Assembly: GCF_900187615.1 (NCBI RefSeq)
Contig: NZ_FYDO01000034.1
Coordinates: 1 to 64,000 of the forward strand
DNA from: Pseudomonas sp. Irchel s3f7
Lineage (GTDB): Bacteria; Pseudomonadota; Gammaproteobacteria; Pseudomonadales; Pseudomonadaceae
DNA: 64,000 bases
Direction: 5' to 3'
Position 1 is the stretch's first letter. Each line of letters starts with the position of its first letter. Made by a program: the position numbers and the translations under genes. The notes below the pieces were generated by a model. That model saw nothing but the letters and a program-made list of their open reading frames with translations, was not told the origin of the DNA and made no database searches. Below, piece by piece: positions 18,198-25,741 of this stretch.

Positions 18198-18721
18198 AAA
18201 TCATCCGAACTCAGCGGAATCTTGTTTGGGTCGTGATCGATGTTTTTTTCACGGTGCTGGCCTGGATCGGACTGCTCTATTTGCTGATACGCGGGCTCTG
18301 GCCATTGATCGACACCCACGCGGGGCCGCGCCTCGATGGTTCGGTGTTCAATGCGCTCGGTACGTTGCAGATTTATTTTTGGGTGGCGGTGTTGAACGCG
18401 GTGATCCTGATTTCCTGGGCGCGTTACCAGCACCGTAAAAGCAAGAGCTTTCTCCAGCGCCGTTTGCCGGCACCGGTGGTGGATGATCTTGATTTGAGCG
18501 AGACCTTCAATCTGACCCGTGAGCGGCTCAAAAAGCTGCGCACGTCCGGTTCCATGACCATCCACAACGATCAGGAAGGGGATGTCAGTCGCGTGGTCAC
18601 GCACTTCTTCCCCGTCACGGCACAGCAGTTACCTGAGCGTCTGGCGCCACTGGCACATCCGCGAGTGATTCGCTTGCCGGCCGACAAAGACGATAAGCAA
18701 GCGCCCCTCCCGTCCGCCTAG
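18194..18721 (+). CDS. pgaD: PgaD, PNAG synthase accessory subunit
   Basis: 175 residues: two membrane helices (about residues 18-40 and 60-82) and a hydrophilic, basic cytoplasmic tail. PgaD stabilises PgaC and takes part in cyclic di-GMP binding at the membrane face. The ATGA overlap with pgaC marks it as the last gene of pgaABCD. The tail (DLSETFNLTRERLKKLR onward) is longer than in the short enterobacterial PgaD. Its stop abuts the end of a decayed gene on the other strand. Confidence 0.9.
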   Translation: MKIIRTQRNLVWVVIDVFFTVLAWIGLLYLLIRGLWPLIDTHAGPRLDGSVFNALGTLQIYFWVAVLNAVILISWARYQHRKSKSFLQRRLPAPVVDDLDLSETFNLTRERLKKLRTSGSMTIHNDQEGDVSRVVTHFFPVTAQQLPERLAPLAHPRVIRLPADKDDKQAPLPSA

Positions 18722-18943
18722 GGAAGGTCTCGAATCAGCCGCCACGCTTGATCCAGCGACAGCGGCTGTTTCATCCGTTCGACAAGCATCGCCATTGCCC
18801 GGTCTTGCTCACAGGCCATCGCCCTGATAGGCACGCAGTTGATCGCCGGCGCGTAGCAGGAGGATTTTGCTGTCTCCGGCCTGCACTTCCATGCCTCGGT
18901 CTTCGGGCACATCGGCGAAATTCGCAACGCGATGCAGAGTCAT
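18718..18943 (-). pseudogene. Remnant of a Rieske-type gene with internal deletion
   Basis: From ATG 18943 the reading begins with TLHRVANFADVPEDRG, an N-terminal Rieske-like strand pattern, and runs through LLRAGDQLRAYQGD. There the expected C-x-H cluster ligands are missing and a stop follows at about 18809. A different frame then continues with LVERMKQPLSLDQAWRLIRDLP to a stop at 18718, which looks like the original C terminus. The simplest reading is that most of a Rieske-domain gene was deleted, leaving both ends joined out of frame. Confidence 0.6.
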
Positions 18944-19082
18944 GATCGCTCTCCAGACATACCTTTCAATGATGAGTCTGGCGCAGATTACGAGGTTCAT
19001 CCATAAGCCACTGCCACGGCGTGAACGGTCCGGCTATAGTTTGCACGCCGACCACGGCCTCACACGCACAAGGTGCTCCGGT

Positions 19083-19646
19083 ATGATCCGACTGACCTCT
19101 TTGAACCCTTGGCTCGCGGCCGTAGCAGTTGCCTTTTGCGTGCAGTTTCCGGCACACGCCGCGCAAGAGCGTTTCACCCTGAGCATTCCGGGTGTCTCGG
19201 ATGACCGCTTGTTCGCCTCGGCCGCCGCCAGCGATGCCCCGGGCTGCGGCGGACACAACGTTTCCCCGGCACTGAGCTGGACCCCCGGCCCGACAGGCAC
19301 CCTCAGCTACGCCATCGTCATGCACGACCCGGACGGCCAGAAAGGCCAGGGCGTCGATCACTGGGTGCATTACGGCATCAAGGCCGGCACGCATCAGATT
19401 GCATCCGGCGTCGGCGCCAAATCTGCGCTGGAAGGCGTGGCCGGCACCAACAGCAAAGGCACCACCGGTTACATCGGCCCTTGCCCGCCCGTTGGCGACA
19501 GCGCTCACCACTACATCATCCAGCTCTACGCCCTGGACCTGGCACCGGAAGCCTTGCCCGCCGGCCTGACCCGTGCGCAGTTTCTGGAAAAAATCAAAGG
19601 CCATGTGCTGAAAAACAGCAGCGTGGTGCGCCGTTACCACCGCTGA
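19083..19646 (+). CDS. YbhB/YbcL family (PEBP-like) periplasmic protein
   Basis: 187 residues. A signal peptide ending AHA-AQ precedes the phosphatidylethanolamine-binding-protein fold: C-G-G-H-N-V-S-P-A-L-S-W, MHDPDG, HWVHYGI and the late GPCPPVGDSAHHY motif. The family is also called Raf-kinase-inhibitor-like; bacterial members bind small anions or lipids and have no settled role. ATG 19083 is chosen because it starts the signal peptide; the open frame extends upstream without one. It is transcribed away from the Rieske remnant. Confidence 0.9.
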   Translation: MIRLTSLNPWLAAVAVAFCVQFPAHAAQERFTLSIPGVSDDRLFASAAASDAPGCGGHNVSPALSWTPGPTGTLSYAIVMHDPDGQKGQGVDHWVHYGIKAGTHQIASGVGAKSALEGVAGTNSKGTTGYIGPCPPVGDSAHHYIIQLYALDLAPEALPAGLTRAQFLEKIKGHVLKNSSVVRRYHR

Positions 19647-19742
19647 CGAATATTCAGAACGATCTGACCCCAGCCCGGCGATTTGGCATTACGGCCCGAA
19701 AACGCGCACTATCGGGCCATAGCCGATGCGTTGGAGGATGCC

Positions 19743-19955
19743 GTGGCAAAAAAAATCGACCGCATCGCCCAAATGCTCAACTGCCCGCAAAAGGGCGAAG
19801 AACTACGGCGAGCCATTACCGAGAGCCGTAAGGACTTTCTGCTGAATCAGCCGGAAGAAGACGTTGTTGAAGACGACGACCTGGAAGAGGAAATTTTCGA
19901 GGACGACGAAGACGATGATGATGAATACGACGAGTTTGACTGGACGACAGAATGA
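19743..19955 (+). CDS. Small highly acidic protein of unknown function
   Basis: 70 residues from GTG 19743, which has GGAGG about 6 bases upstream. The N-terminal half is basic and helical (AKKIDRIAQMLN...ELRRAITESRKDF); the C-terminal third is almost only Asp/Glu (EEDVVEDDDLEEE, EDDEDDDDEYDEFD). This charge split suggests a nucleic-acid- or protein-binding helix with an acidic tail, but no function is known. A good terminator overlaps the stop codon. A TTG at 19683 would lengthen it by 20 residues but has no ribosome site. Confidence 0.75.
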   Translation: MAKKIDRIAQMLNCPQKGEELRRAITESRKDFLLNQPEEDVVEDDDLEEEIFEDDEDDDDEYDEFDWTTE

Positions 19956-19979
19956 AAAAACCGCTTAGGCGGTTTTTTT
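19955..19979 (+). terminator. Rho-independent terminator (bidirectional)
   Basis: AAAAAACCGC-TTAG-GCGGTTTTTTT forms a short GC stem framed by A and T tracts, directly at the end of the acidic-protein gene. Confidence 0.9.
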
Positions 19980-20072
19980 GTGGGTTGGCATCGCACTGGT
20001 CAGGTGTTCGTTGACCACCATGCCAGCAATCGAGCACTATAAAGTACTTTTTTTCGTACCATTGGAGCCGTC

Positions 20073-20366
20073 ATGGAACAGCTACTCGCAAGCCGTTCGG
20101 TCAGCATTACCGAGCTCAAACGCAGCCCGAGTACGGTGATCGAGCAAGCGGGTTCGGAGCCTGTTGCCGTGCTCAACCACAACCGTCCTGCTGCGTATCT
20201 ATTACCCCATGCTGCCTATCAACAGCTGCTGGATCGGCTGCATGCCGCAGAACTTCGGGAAGCCATTGCAGCAAGCCGCAATGATCCCCGTCCGGCCATC
20301 GCTGCCGAAACCGTGTTCGCCGAGCTTGATGCGCTGGCGAGTTGCGTTTGCAGTGCTCGCGATTGA
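20073..20366 (+). CDS. Phd/YefM-type antitoxin with altered C terminus
   Basis: 97 residues. The DNA-binding half is intact and close to the antitoxin at 3925: SVSITELKRSPSTVIEQAG then PVAVLNHNRPAAYLLP. The tail continues through FAELDALAS and then CVCSARD. That end appears to come from a deletion that removed the toxin start and ran the antitoxin into foreign codons. GGAG lies 8 bases before the ATG. The partner toxin downstream is truncated, so this is probably an orphan autorepressor. Confidence 0.75.
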   Translation: MEQLLASRSVSITELKRSPSTVIEQAGSEPVAVLNHNRPAAYLLPHAAYQQLLDRLHAAELREAIAASRNDPRPAIAAETVFAELDALASCVCSARD

Positions 20367-20545
20367 TCGATCAGCCGAACCTGGGTGTTCCAAAGGATGA
20401 TTGTGCCAAGGGATTGCGAATGATTACCCATGGTCGTTATCTGATTTTCTACAGCGTGGAGGGCGTCGATATCATGGTCGAGCGCGTTCTGCATGGCGCG
20501 AGAGACATCGTCCGACTGTTTGAAAAAAACGGCATGGGTGATTAA
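20342..20545 (+). pseudogene. Truncated RelE/ParE-type toxin
   Basis: The open frame encodes the C-terminal two thirds of a ParE/RelE toxin: PNLGVPKDD, GLRMITHGRYLIFYSVEG, VERVLHGARDIVRLF. These match the core strands and final helix. The N-terminal helices expected of a toxin of about 95 residues are absent and no ATG with a ribosome site precedes the fragment. It overlaps the antitoxin 3' end. It lies just outside the left end of the island. Confidence 0.7.
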
Positions 20546-20571
20546 GGCGCCCAGCTTTTGAGCACCAAAAA

Positions 20572-20601
20572 AAAGCCCCAGACCTAACGGCCTGAGGCTT
20601 T
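20572..20601 (-). terminator. Terminator of the displaced tRNA, minus-strand orientation
   Basis: AAAGCC...GGCTTT hairpin with CAG/CTG and CC/GG inner pairs. Read on the minus strand it ends in GGGGCTTTTTTTT, a strong T run, so it stops transcription coming from the right. That matches the strand of tRNA-Arg and supports the tRNA 3' fragment at 20616-20641. Confidence 0.7.
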
Positions 20602-20615
20602 CTCATTACAACGTA

Positions 20616-20641
20616 TGGTGCCCAGGCGTCGTTTGAACTGG
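20616..20641. other. Left attachment-site remnant (tRNA 3' end copy)
   Basis: TGGTGC-CCAGGCG (20616-20628) matches TGGTGCACCAGGCG at the tRNA-Arg 3' end with one missing base. The following TTTGAAC at 20632-20638 parallels TTCGAAC of the T loop. About 19 of 24 positions agree. It lies next to a minus-strand terminator, as expected where the original tRNA 3' end was displaced by insertion. Confidence 0.6.
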
Positions 20642-20690
20642 AGGCTGTGATGCCCGGGTTGTATGGGTTTTGTAGGGCGTGCCTCGTCAA

Positions 20691-20711
20691 GGCATACATG
20701 AGGGCATACAC
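20691..20711. repeat. Probable integrase arm sites, left end
   Basis: GGCATACAT (20691-20699) and GGCATACAC (20703-20711), 12 bases apart. The stretch 20692-20716 is closely similar to 41374-41398 beside the integrase. The same motifs at both ends suggest integrase or excisionase binding sites. Confidence 0.55.
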
Positions 20712-20805
20712 GGCGCTTGCTGCTGGCTTGCCGGTGCCGTGGATGCCAGCACCAGAACGTAATAGAACTAACATCGAATTGGCTACCGGCGATAACCGAA
20801 TCCTT

Positions 20806-20864
20806 GGTGTTAGCGCTTGGCCAACGTGTCGGCACGTTAGCTATTGCGCGCATTGCGCGGCGCC
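20806..20864 (+). repeat. Dispersed repeat, copy 1
   Basis: GGTGTTAGCGCTTGGCCAAC followed by GTGTCGGCACGTTAGC and ending in GCATTGCGCGGCGCC. Two more copies are at 31838-31905 and 32546-32604. It contains the dyad AACGTG-TCGG-CACGTT. The rest of 20642-21110 has no credible gene. Confidence 0.75.
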
Positions 20865-20901
20865 TAGCCTTTTCCGACAGAGAACGGCCGTCCATGAGCG
20901 A

Positions 20902-20931
20902 CTGTTTGGGCCGCTGGCACGGCCCAAACAG
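20902..20931. repeat. Perfect 12-bp palindrome
   Basis: CTGTTTGGGCCG (20902-20913), spacer CTGGCA, then CGGCCCAAACAG (20920-20931). The GC-rich hairpin has no T run. It sits between the dispersed repeat and the NYN-domain gene. Confidence 0.7.
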
Positions 20932-21110
20932 CAATTAGGAACACCTTTGTAGCTGACTAGGGTAATTCGCGCTTCCGACTGCTGGTTTCTCAGGCAAAGC
21001 CCGTAGCTCTTAGTTTTCGACGTATTCAGTGCGTTTTCACACAGCCTGGACCCAAAGCCGCCCTTCGTGAAGGGCAGAGATCGGCCAAGAGCGGTCGTTG
21101 GTGACGGGGG

Positions 21111-21920
21111 CTACGAGCTCGGCTGCCGGTGCCGGGCATAGAGTATTGAACCACCCACTCCCGACGTTCCTCTAGTTTGCAGTTCAAACGTATCCGGATA
21201 CCCCTTGATCAACTCACTGAGCTTTTTATAACCATGGGTGCGAGGGTCGAACTCAGGTCTCAATTTGCTGATATTGGTGCCCAGCGCACCCAAGTGAGCC
21301 CAGCCGTCCTCATCGGCAATGTCATCCAAGATCTTTGCGATGAAACTTACTGGTGCCTTGGGTAGCTTTTTTACTTCGGGCGTACTGGCGACTTTGACGG
21401 CCTCGATTTCAGCAGGTGGCTCAGGTTCGGGTCGACCATGTCCATTGCTTGCAGCAACAAGCACTTCACCGCGCAGCAATTCGGTATAGATGAACTTGTC
21501 ACAGGCCGACACGAACGGTCTCGGGGTTTTTTCTTCACCAAACCCGTAGACCGTCAAACCTTCTTCTCGTAACCGCGAAGCGAGGCGGGTGAAGTCACTG
21601 TCGCTCGAAACCAGGCAGAAACCGTCGAAGCGTCGGGTGTACAGCAAGTCCATTGCGTCGATGATCAAGGCACTGTCTGTTGCGTTCTTACCTTTGGTGT
21701 ACGCGAACTGTTGGATAGGCTGAATCGAATGGTCGAGTAGCACCTTTTTCCATCCACCCAACTGAGGGCCAGTCCAGTCGCCATAGATCCGCTTGACGTT
21801 GGCGACGCCGTACTTGGCGATTTCTTCGAATAAACCTTCGACAATTGCTGCGGGAGCATTGTCGGCGTCGATTAACACTGCCAAGTGTTTTTGCGTGGGG
21901 GTGGGTGCGTGGATGGCCAT
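21111..21920 (-). CDS. NYN-domain (PIN-like) protein with C-terminal OST-HTH/LOTUS domain
   Basis: 269 residues. The N-terminal NYN domain has the acidic metal sites IDADN (D18, D20), DSALIIDAMDLL and SSDSDF, plus the LabA-like line FDGFCLVSSDSDFTRLASRL. After a Pro/Glu linker (about 165-185) the C-terminal part (FIAKILDDIADEDGWAHLG, PRTHGYKKLSELIKGYP) matches the OST-HTH/LOTUS RNA-binding fold. Together these predict an RNA-directed nuclease or RNA-binding protein. ATG 21920 has AAGGA upstream. It is a lone gene in the left part of the island; target RNA and role are unknown. Confidence 0.85.
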   Translation of the reverse strand: MAIHAPTPTQKHLAVLIDADNAPAAIVEGLFEEIAKYGVANVKRIYGDWTGPQLGGWKKVLLDHSIQPIQQFAYTKGKNATDSALIIDAMDLLYTRRFDGFCLVSSDSDFTRLASRLREEGLTVYGFGEEKTPRPFVSACDKFIYTELLRGEVLVAASNGHGRPEPEPPAEIEAVKVASTPEVKKLPKAPVSFIAKILDDIADEDGWAHLGALGTNISKLRPEFDPRTHGYKKLSELIKGYPDTFELQTRGTSGVGGSILYARHRQPSS

Positions 21921-22147
21921 GGGTCGTCCTTGAGTTGAGGACTTCAACATACCGTTAAATCACGGATGAACAAAGGGATCACCGCTTCGCGCTAAAGAGT
22001 GTGTTTTGCCAACGGCTACGGGTTTGCGGTGATGTACAAAGCGGAACCGATTAGCCAATGACTTTTAATCGACCGATAGCAGCCGATGGTCAGAGGCTGC
22101 TTAGGGTCGGATAGCGACGGTCTGTCGTGGACCGTCGCAGTGGATAG

Positions 22148-22768
22148 TCAGACTTCCGTCTGCTCTGCCATTTCCAGGGCATCATCGACCTCGATGCCCA
22201 AGTACCTGACGGTGCTTTCAAGCTTCGTATGTCCCAGCAAGAGTTGAACTGCTCTCAGATTCTTTGTCCTGCGATAAATCAACGATGCCTTGGTTCGCCG
22301 TAGCGTGTGAGTGCCGTACATGGTTGGGTCAAGGCCAATGGCGGTCACCCACGCTTTGACTATTCGAGCGTACTGTCTGGTGGAGAGATGGTCTGAGTCG
22401 TGCAAACGGCTCGGGAACAAGAAATCCTCGCTGTGCAGGTGAGCTTGATGCATCCAAGCCTCCAGAACCGTTCGGGTTTGCTCAGTGATTTCAAATTGCA
22501 CTGGGTGGTGGGTTTTCTGCTGCATCACGATGGCCCGTGACGACACATGTTCCCCATGGGCTATGTCTCAGACTCGCAGTTTGGTTAAGTCACAGGCACG
22601 CAGTTTGCTGTCGATAGCCAAGTTGAAGAGCGCCAGATCCCGTGTCTTCTCAGCAAGCTGAAGTCTTACGCGGATGGCCCAGATATCTCTGACTCGGAGC
22701 GGCGCCTTTTGCCCGACGAGCTTTCCCTTGTTCCAAGGCTGATGTTTGCATTTAGCAATAACGTTCAT
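22148..22768 (-). pseudogene. Tyrosine recombinase interrupted by one in-frame stop
   Basis: From ATG 22768 (GGAGG 7 bases upstream) the frame runs through KLRACDLTKLRV, the box I arginine region, to TGA at about 22568. The same frame then continues without shift as DIAHGEHVSSRAIV and on to HTLRRTKASLIYRR, LLLGHTKLESTVRYLGI, which carry the H-x-x-R, H and Y catalytic residues. The whole would be about 206 residues. The TGA replaces one codon, probably CGA (Arg), so a single base change is the only visible lesion. Reinitiation at GTG 22546 would give a fragment lacking box I. Confidence 0.75.
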
Positions 22769-22881
22769 GGCTTGTCCTCCAGGTTGAGGGAGGACAAGGG
22801 TGGAACAGTCACGGTGCGTTGTGGTCGCTATTCGACCCGAAGCTGACAGTCGAAAAGGGCGAATTCCATCTGAACCGAACT

Positions 22882-23241
22882 TCAATTGCGGGGCGCACTC
22901 GATAAACCGCTGATTCGCCGAAGGCAAGTATCCATTGACGCGTCAGCTTTCACGCCATCGGCGCCACAGTACGCATCGAGCAGATGACGTTGCAGAAAGG
23001 TCTTATCAAACAACAGCATGTCCTCGTCCCGTAACTGGTGCGCTTCGAGCAAGGGTTGGCCGACCAGCGGATGCTGTCCGTTCATGCACGGCACCATTGC
23101 ATCGGTGCCAAACAGTACTGAGTCCCAGGTGGTTTCGACGCGGCGGGTTTCAAGCAAGGCCACGTCGATTTCGCGATTTTGCAGACGCTGGCTGATGTCG
23201 TTAGCACTGCCTTCGAGCACTGTCATGACGATGCCCGGATA
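22882..23241 (-). pseudogene. LysR-type regulator fragment
   Basis: YPGIVMTVLEGSAND, SQRLQNREIDVALLE and GQHPLVGQPLLEAHQL are typical of the effector-binding domain of LysR regulators. The HTH half is missing: an in-frame TAA lies just upstream at the break near 23260, and the C terminus is replaced by unrelated codons before 22882. It lies between the broken recombinase and the sigma-54 promoter region, so it is debris from cargo insertion. Confidence 0.7.
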
Positions 23242-23297
23242 CGGTCCTGACCGGCCACATTATTGAACGTGTTATTCCCTCCTGCCTGCTTCATGCG

Positions 23298-23334
23298 CGC
23301 GACACCTGCCGCGCCTGGTGCGACACCTGTCGCA
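23298..23334 (+). promoter_or_regulatory. Paired upstream activator sites for the sigma-54 activator
   Basis: TGCGAC-ACCT-GTCGCA (23319-23334) is a perfect 6-bp dyad. CGCGAC-ACCT-GCCGCG (23298-23313) is a close copy exactly 21 bp upstream, so both sit on the same face of the helix. They lie about 80-115 bp before the -24 element, the usual enhancer distance. The AcoR-like protein at 27495-29444 is the likely binder. Confidence 0.7.
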
Positions 23335-23412
23335 GGCACAGGTGCTCCATTTGCCCCCCAATAAAACTATACAGGCCCCATGAATGCTGGTGTCTGGCCG
23401 ATTTTGAGGCGC

Positions 23413-23428
23413 TGGCATGGCGGTTGCT
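23413..23428 (+). promoter_or_regulatory. Sigma-54 (-24/-12) promoter of the alcohol dehydrogenase gene
   Basis: TGGCATG-GCGG-TTGCT fits the consensus TGGCACG-N4-TTGCW with one mismatch and the exact spacing between GG and GC. It lies 59 bases before the ATG at 23487. With the paired activator sites and a sigma-54 activator gene nearby, the assignment is strong. Confidence 0.85.
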
Positions 23429-23486
23429 CTATCCCTGATACCGGAGCGCGCTGACGCCGGTACCTAATAAGAATCGGGAGACCCCC

Positions 23487-25664
23487 ATGACACAGATTGG
23501 CCTGACTTCGCACGTCGCCTCTCGGCTCACCCCCGCAGGCGTGCCGCTGAAACCCCTTTTGACCGCCCTGTTGCTCGGTGTGTTGGTAACCCCTGCCTGG
23601 GCTGCCGACGTGCCCGCCAATGTCGATGGCAAGCGCATCATCGCTGCCGACGACGAACCGGGTAACTGGATGAGCCACGGGCGCACTTACGACGAACAAC
23701 GCTACAGCCCGTTGGAAAAGATCAACGACGGCAACGTCGGCCAGTTGGGCCTGGCCTGGAGCTACAAGCTCGACCTCGACCGCGGCGTGGAGGCCACGCC
23801 CATCGTTGTCGACGGCGTGATGTACACCACCGGGCCGTTTTCGGTGGTCTATGCGCTGGATGCACGCAATGGCAAACAGATCTGGAAGTACGACCCGCAG
23901 TCGGACCGCTCGCGGGCCGGCGAGGCCTGCTGTGACGCGGTCAACCGCGGCGTCGCGGTGTGGAACGGCAAGGTCTACGTCGGCGTGCTTGACGGCCGCC
24001 TGGAAGCCATCGACGCCAAAACCGGCAAGAAGGTCTGGTCGGTCGATACGCGCAACGACCACAAGCGCAGCTACACCATCACCGGCGCACCGCGCGTGGT
24101 AAACGGCAAGGTGATTATCGGCAACGGCGGCGCCGAGTTCGGCGTGCGTGGCTACGTCACCGCCTACGACGCTGAGAGCGGCAAACAGGCCTGGCGCTTC
24201 TTCACCGTACCCGGCGACCCCAAGCTGCCGCCAGAAGGCAAGGGCATGGAAATCGCCGCCAAGACCTGGTACGGCGACGCCTTCGTTGAGCAGGGCGGTG
24301 GCGGCACCGCCTGGGACTCTTTTGCCTTCGACCCGGAGCTGAACCTGCTCTACATCGGTGTCGGCAACGGTTCGCTGTGGGACCCGAAATGGCGCAGCCA
24401 GGCCAAGGGCGACAACCTGTTCCTTTCGTCCATCGTCGCAGTCAACGCCGACACCGGTGAATACGTCTGGCACTACCAGACCACGCCGGGCGATGCCTGG
24501 GACTTCACTGCCACCCAGCACATGATCCTCGCCGAACTGGAGATCAAGGGTAAGCAGCGCAAGGTGCTGATGCAGGCGCCGAAAAACGGCTTCTTCTACG
24601 TCATCGACCGCGCCACCGGCGAGCTGCTCTCGGCCAAGGGCATCGTCCCGCAGAACTGGACCAAGGGCATGGACATGAAGACCGGCCGGCCCATAGTCGA
24701 CGAGGAAAACGCCGCTTACTGGAAGAACGGCAAGCGCAACCTGGTGACCCCGGCATTCTGGGGCGCTCACGACTGGCACCCGATGTCGTATAACCCGAAG
24801 ACCGGCCTGGTTTACATCCCCGCGCACATCATGTCCGCTTACTACGAGCACATCCCGGATGCGCCCAAGCGCAACCCATTCAAGAGCGTGTACCAGCTCG
24901 GCCTGAAGACCGGGATGATGCCCGAAGGTCCGGACGGCCTGCTGGAAATGGCCAAGAGCTGGTCTGGCAAGCTGATTGCCTGGGACCCAGTGAAGCAGAA
25001 GCCGGCCTGGGAAGTGCCGTACGTGACCATCTTCAACGGAGGCACCCTGAGCACTGCTGGCAACCTGGTATTCGAGGGCAGTTCCGACGGTCGGGTGATC
25101 GCCTACGCGGCCGACACCGGCAAGAAACTCTGGGAGCAGCCGGCCGCCAGCGGTGTGATGGCCGCACCGATAACCTACTCGGTGGACGGTGAGCAATACG
25201 TGACCTTCATGGCCGGCTGGGGCGGCGCCTTCTCCACCTTCGCCGGGGCTCTGTCCCTGCGCGCCGGCGTGCAGCCGTTTTCTCAGGTACTGACCTACAA
25301 GCTCGGTGGCATCGCCAAGCTACAGGAACCGGCACCACCGGCGAACACCCCGGAACCGCCACCGCTGGTTGCCGATGCGGCCACTGTGGAAGCCGGCGCC
25401 AAGCTATACGACGGCCACTGCTCGCAATGCCACGGCATCCACGCGGTCAGCGGCGGCGTGCTGCCGGATCTGCGCAAGCTCACCACCGACAAGCACCAGA
25501 TGTTCCTGGGCATCGTGTATGGCGGTCGCGTACCGGACGGCATGCCGTCGTTCGCCGAAGCCTTCGATGCCAAGGAGGTCGACCAGATCCATCAGTACCT
25601 GATCAAGCGTGCCCACGACCTTAAGACCGAAGGTGGCGCCTGGGACAAGTTCACCGCGCAGTAA
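23487..25664 (+). CDS. Quinohemoprotein (PQQ- and heme c-containing) alcohol dehydrogenase, type II
   Basis: 725 residues. A signal peptide ends at AWA-AD. The eight-bladed PQQ propeller follows, with the vicinal disulfide C148-C149 (GEACCDAV) that stacks on PQQ, W-motifs such as TGEYVWHYQTTPGDAWD, and NGFFYVIDRATGELL. The C-terminal cytochrome c domain has CSQCH at about 645-649 and a distal Met near PDGMPSF. It is a soluble periplasmic enzyme that oxidises alcohols and passes electrons to cytochromes or azurin. GGGAG precedes the ATG. The gene is driven by a sigma-54 promoter and followed by an aldehyde dehydrogenase. The preferred alcohol cannot be read from sequence. Confidence 0.95.
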   Translation: MTQIGLTSHVASRLTPAGVPLKPLLTALLLGVLVTPAWAADVPANVDGKRIIAADDEPGNWMSHGRTYDEQRYSPLEKINDGNVGQLGLAWSYKLDLDRGVEATPIVVDGVMYTTGPFSVVYALDARNGKQIWKYDPQSDRSRAGEACCDAVNRGVAVWNGKVYVGVLDGRLEAIDAKTGKKVWSVDTRNDHKRSYTITGAPRVVNGKVIIGNGGAEFGVRGYVTAYDAESGKQAWRFFTVPGDPKLPPEGKGMEIAAKTWYGDAFVEQGGGGTAWDSFAFDPELNLLYIGVGNGSLWDPKWRSQAKGDNLFLSSIVAVNADTGEYVWHYQTTPGDAWDFTATQHMILAELEIKGKQRKVLMQAPKNGFFYVIDRATGELLSAKGIVPQNWTKGMDMKTGRPIVDEENAAYWKNGKRNLVTPAFWGAHDWHPMSYNPKTGLVYIPAHIMSAYYEHIPDAPKRNPFKSVYQLGLKTGMMPEGPDGLLEMAKSWSGKLIAWDPVKQKPAWEVPYVTIFNGGTLSTAGNLVFEGSSDGRVIAYAADTGKKLWEQPAASGVMAAPITYSVDGEQYVTFMAGWGGAFSTFAGALSLRAGVQPFSQVLTYKLGGIAKLQEPAPPANTPEPPPLVADAATVEAGAKLYDGHCSQCHGIHAVSGGVLPDLRKLTTDKHQMFLGIVYGGRVPDGMPSFAEAFDAKEVDQIHQYLIKRAHDLKTEGGAWDKFTAQ

Positions 25665-25741
25665 CTGTCAGTCGGGCGCGCCGCGGGGTGCGCTCGTCTG
25701 ACCTGAATTTCCCCGAATTTCAGCAATAGCGAGACCGGATC

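Noticed and set aside
20602..20641. A complete tRNA gene at the left island end
   Set aside because: Only about 25 bases resemble a tRNA 3' end; the T stem does not pair and the rest of the cloverleaf is absent, so it is treated as an attachment remnant.
23367..25196. Long open frame on the strand opposite the alcohol dehydrogenase gene
   Set aside because: It is a shadow of a high-GC gene: no family motifs, poor residue composition, and the plus-strand protein is fully conserved in character.
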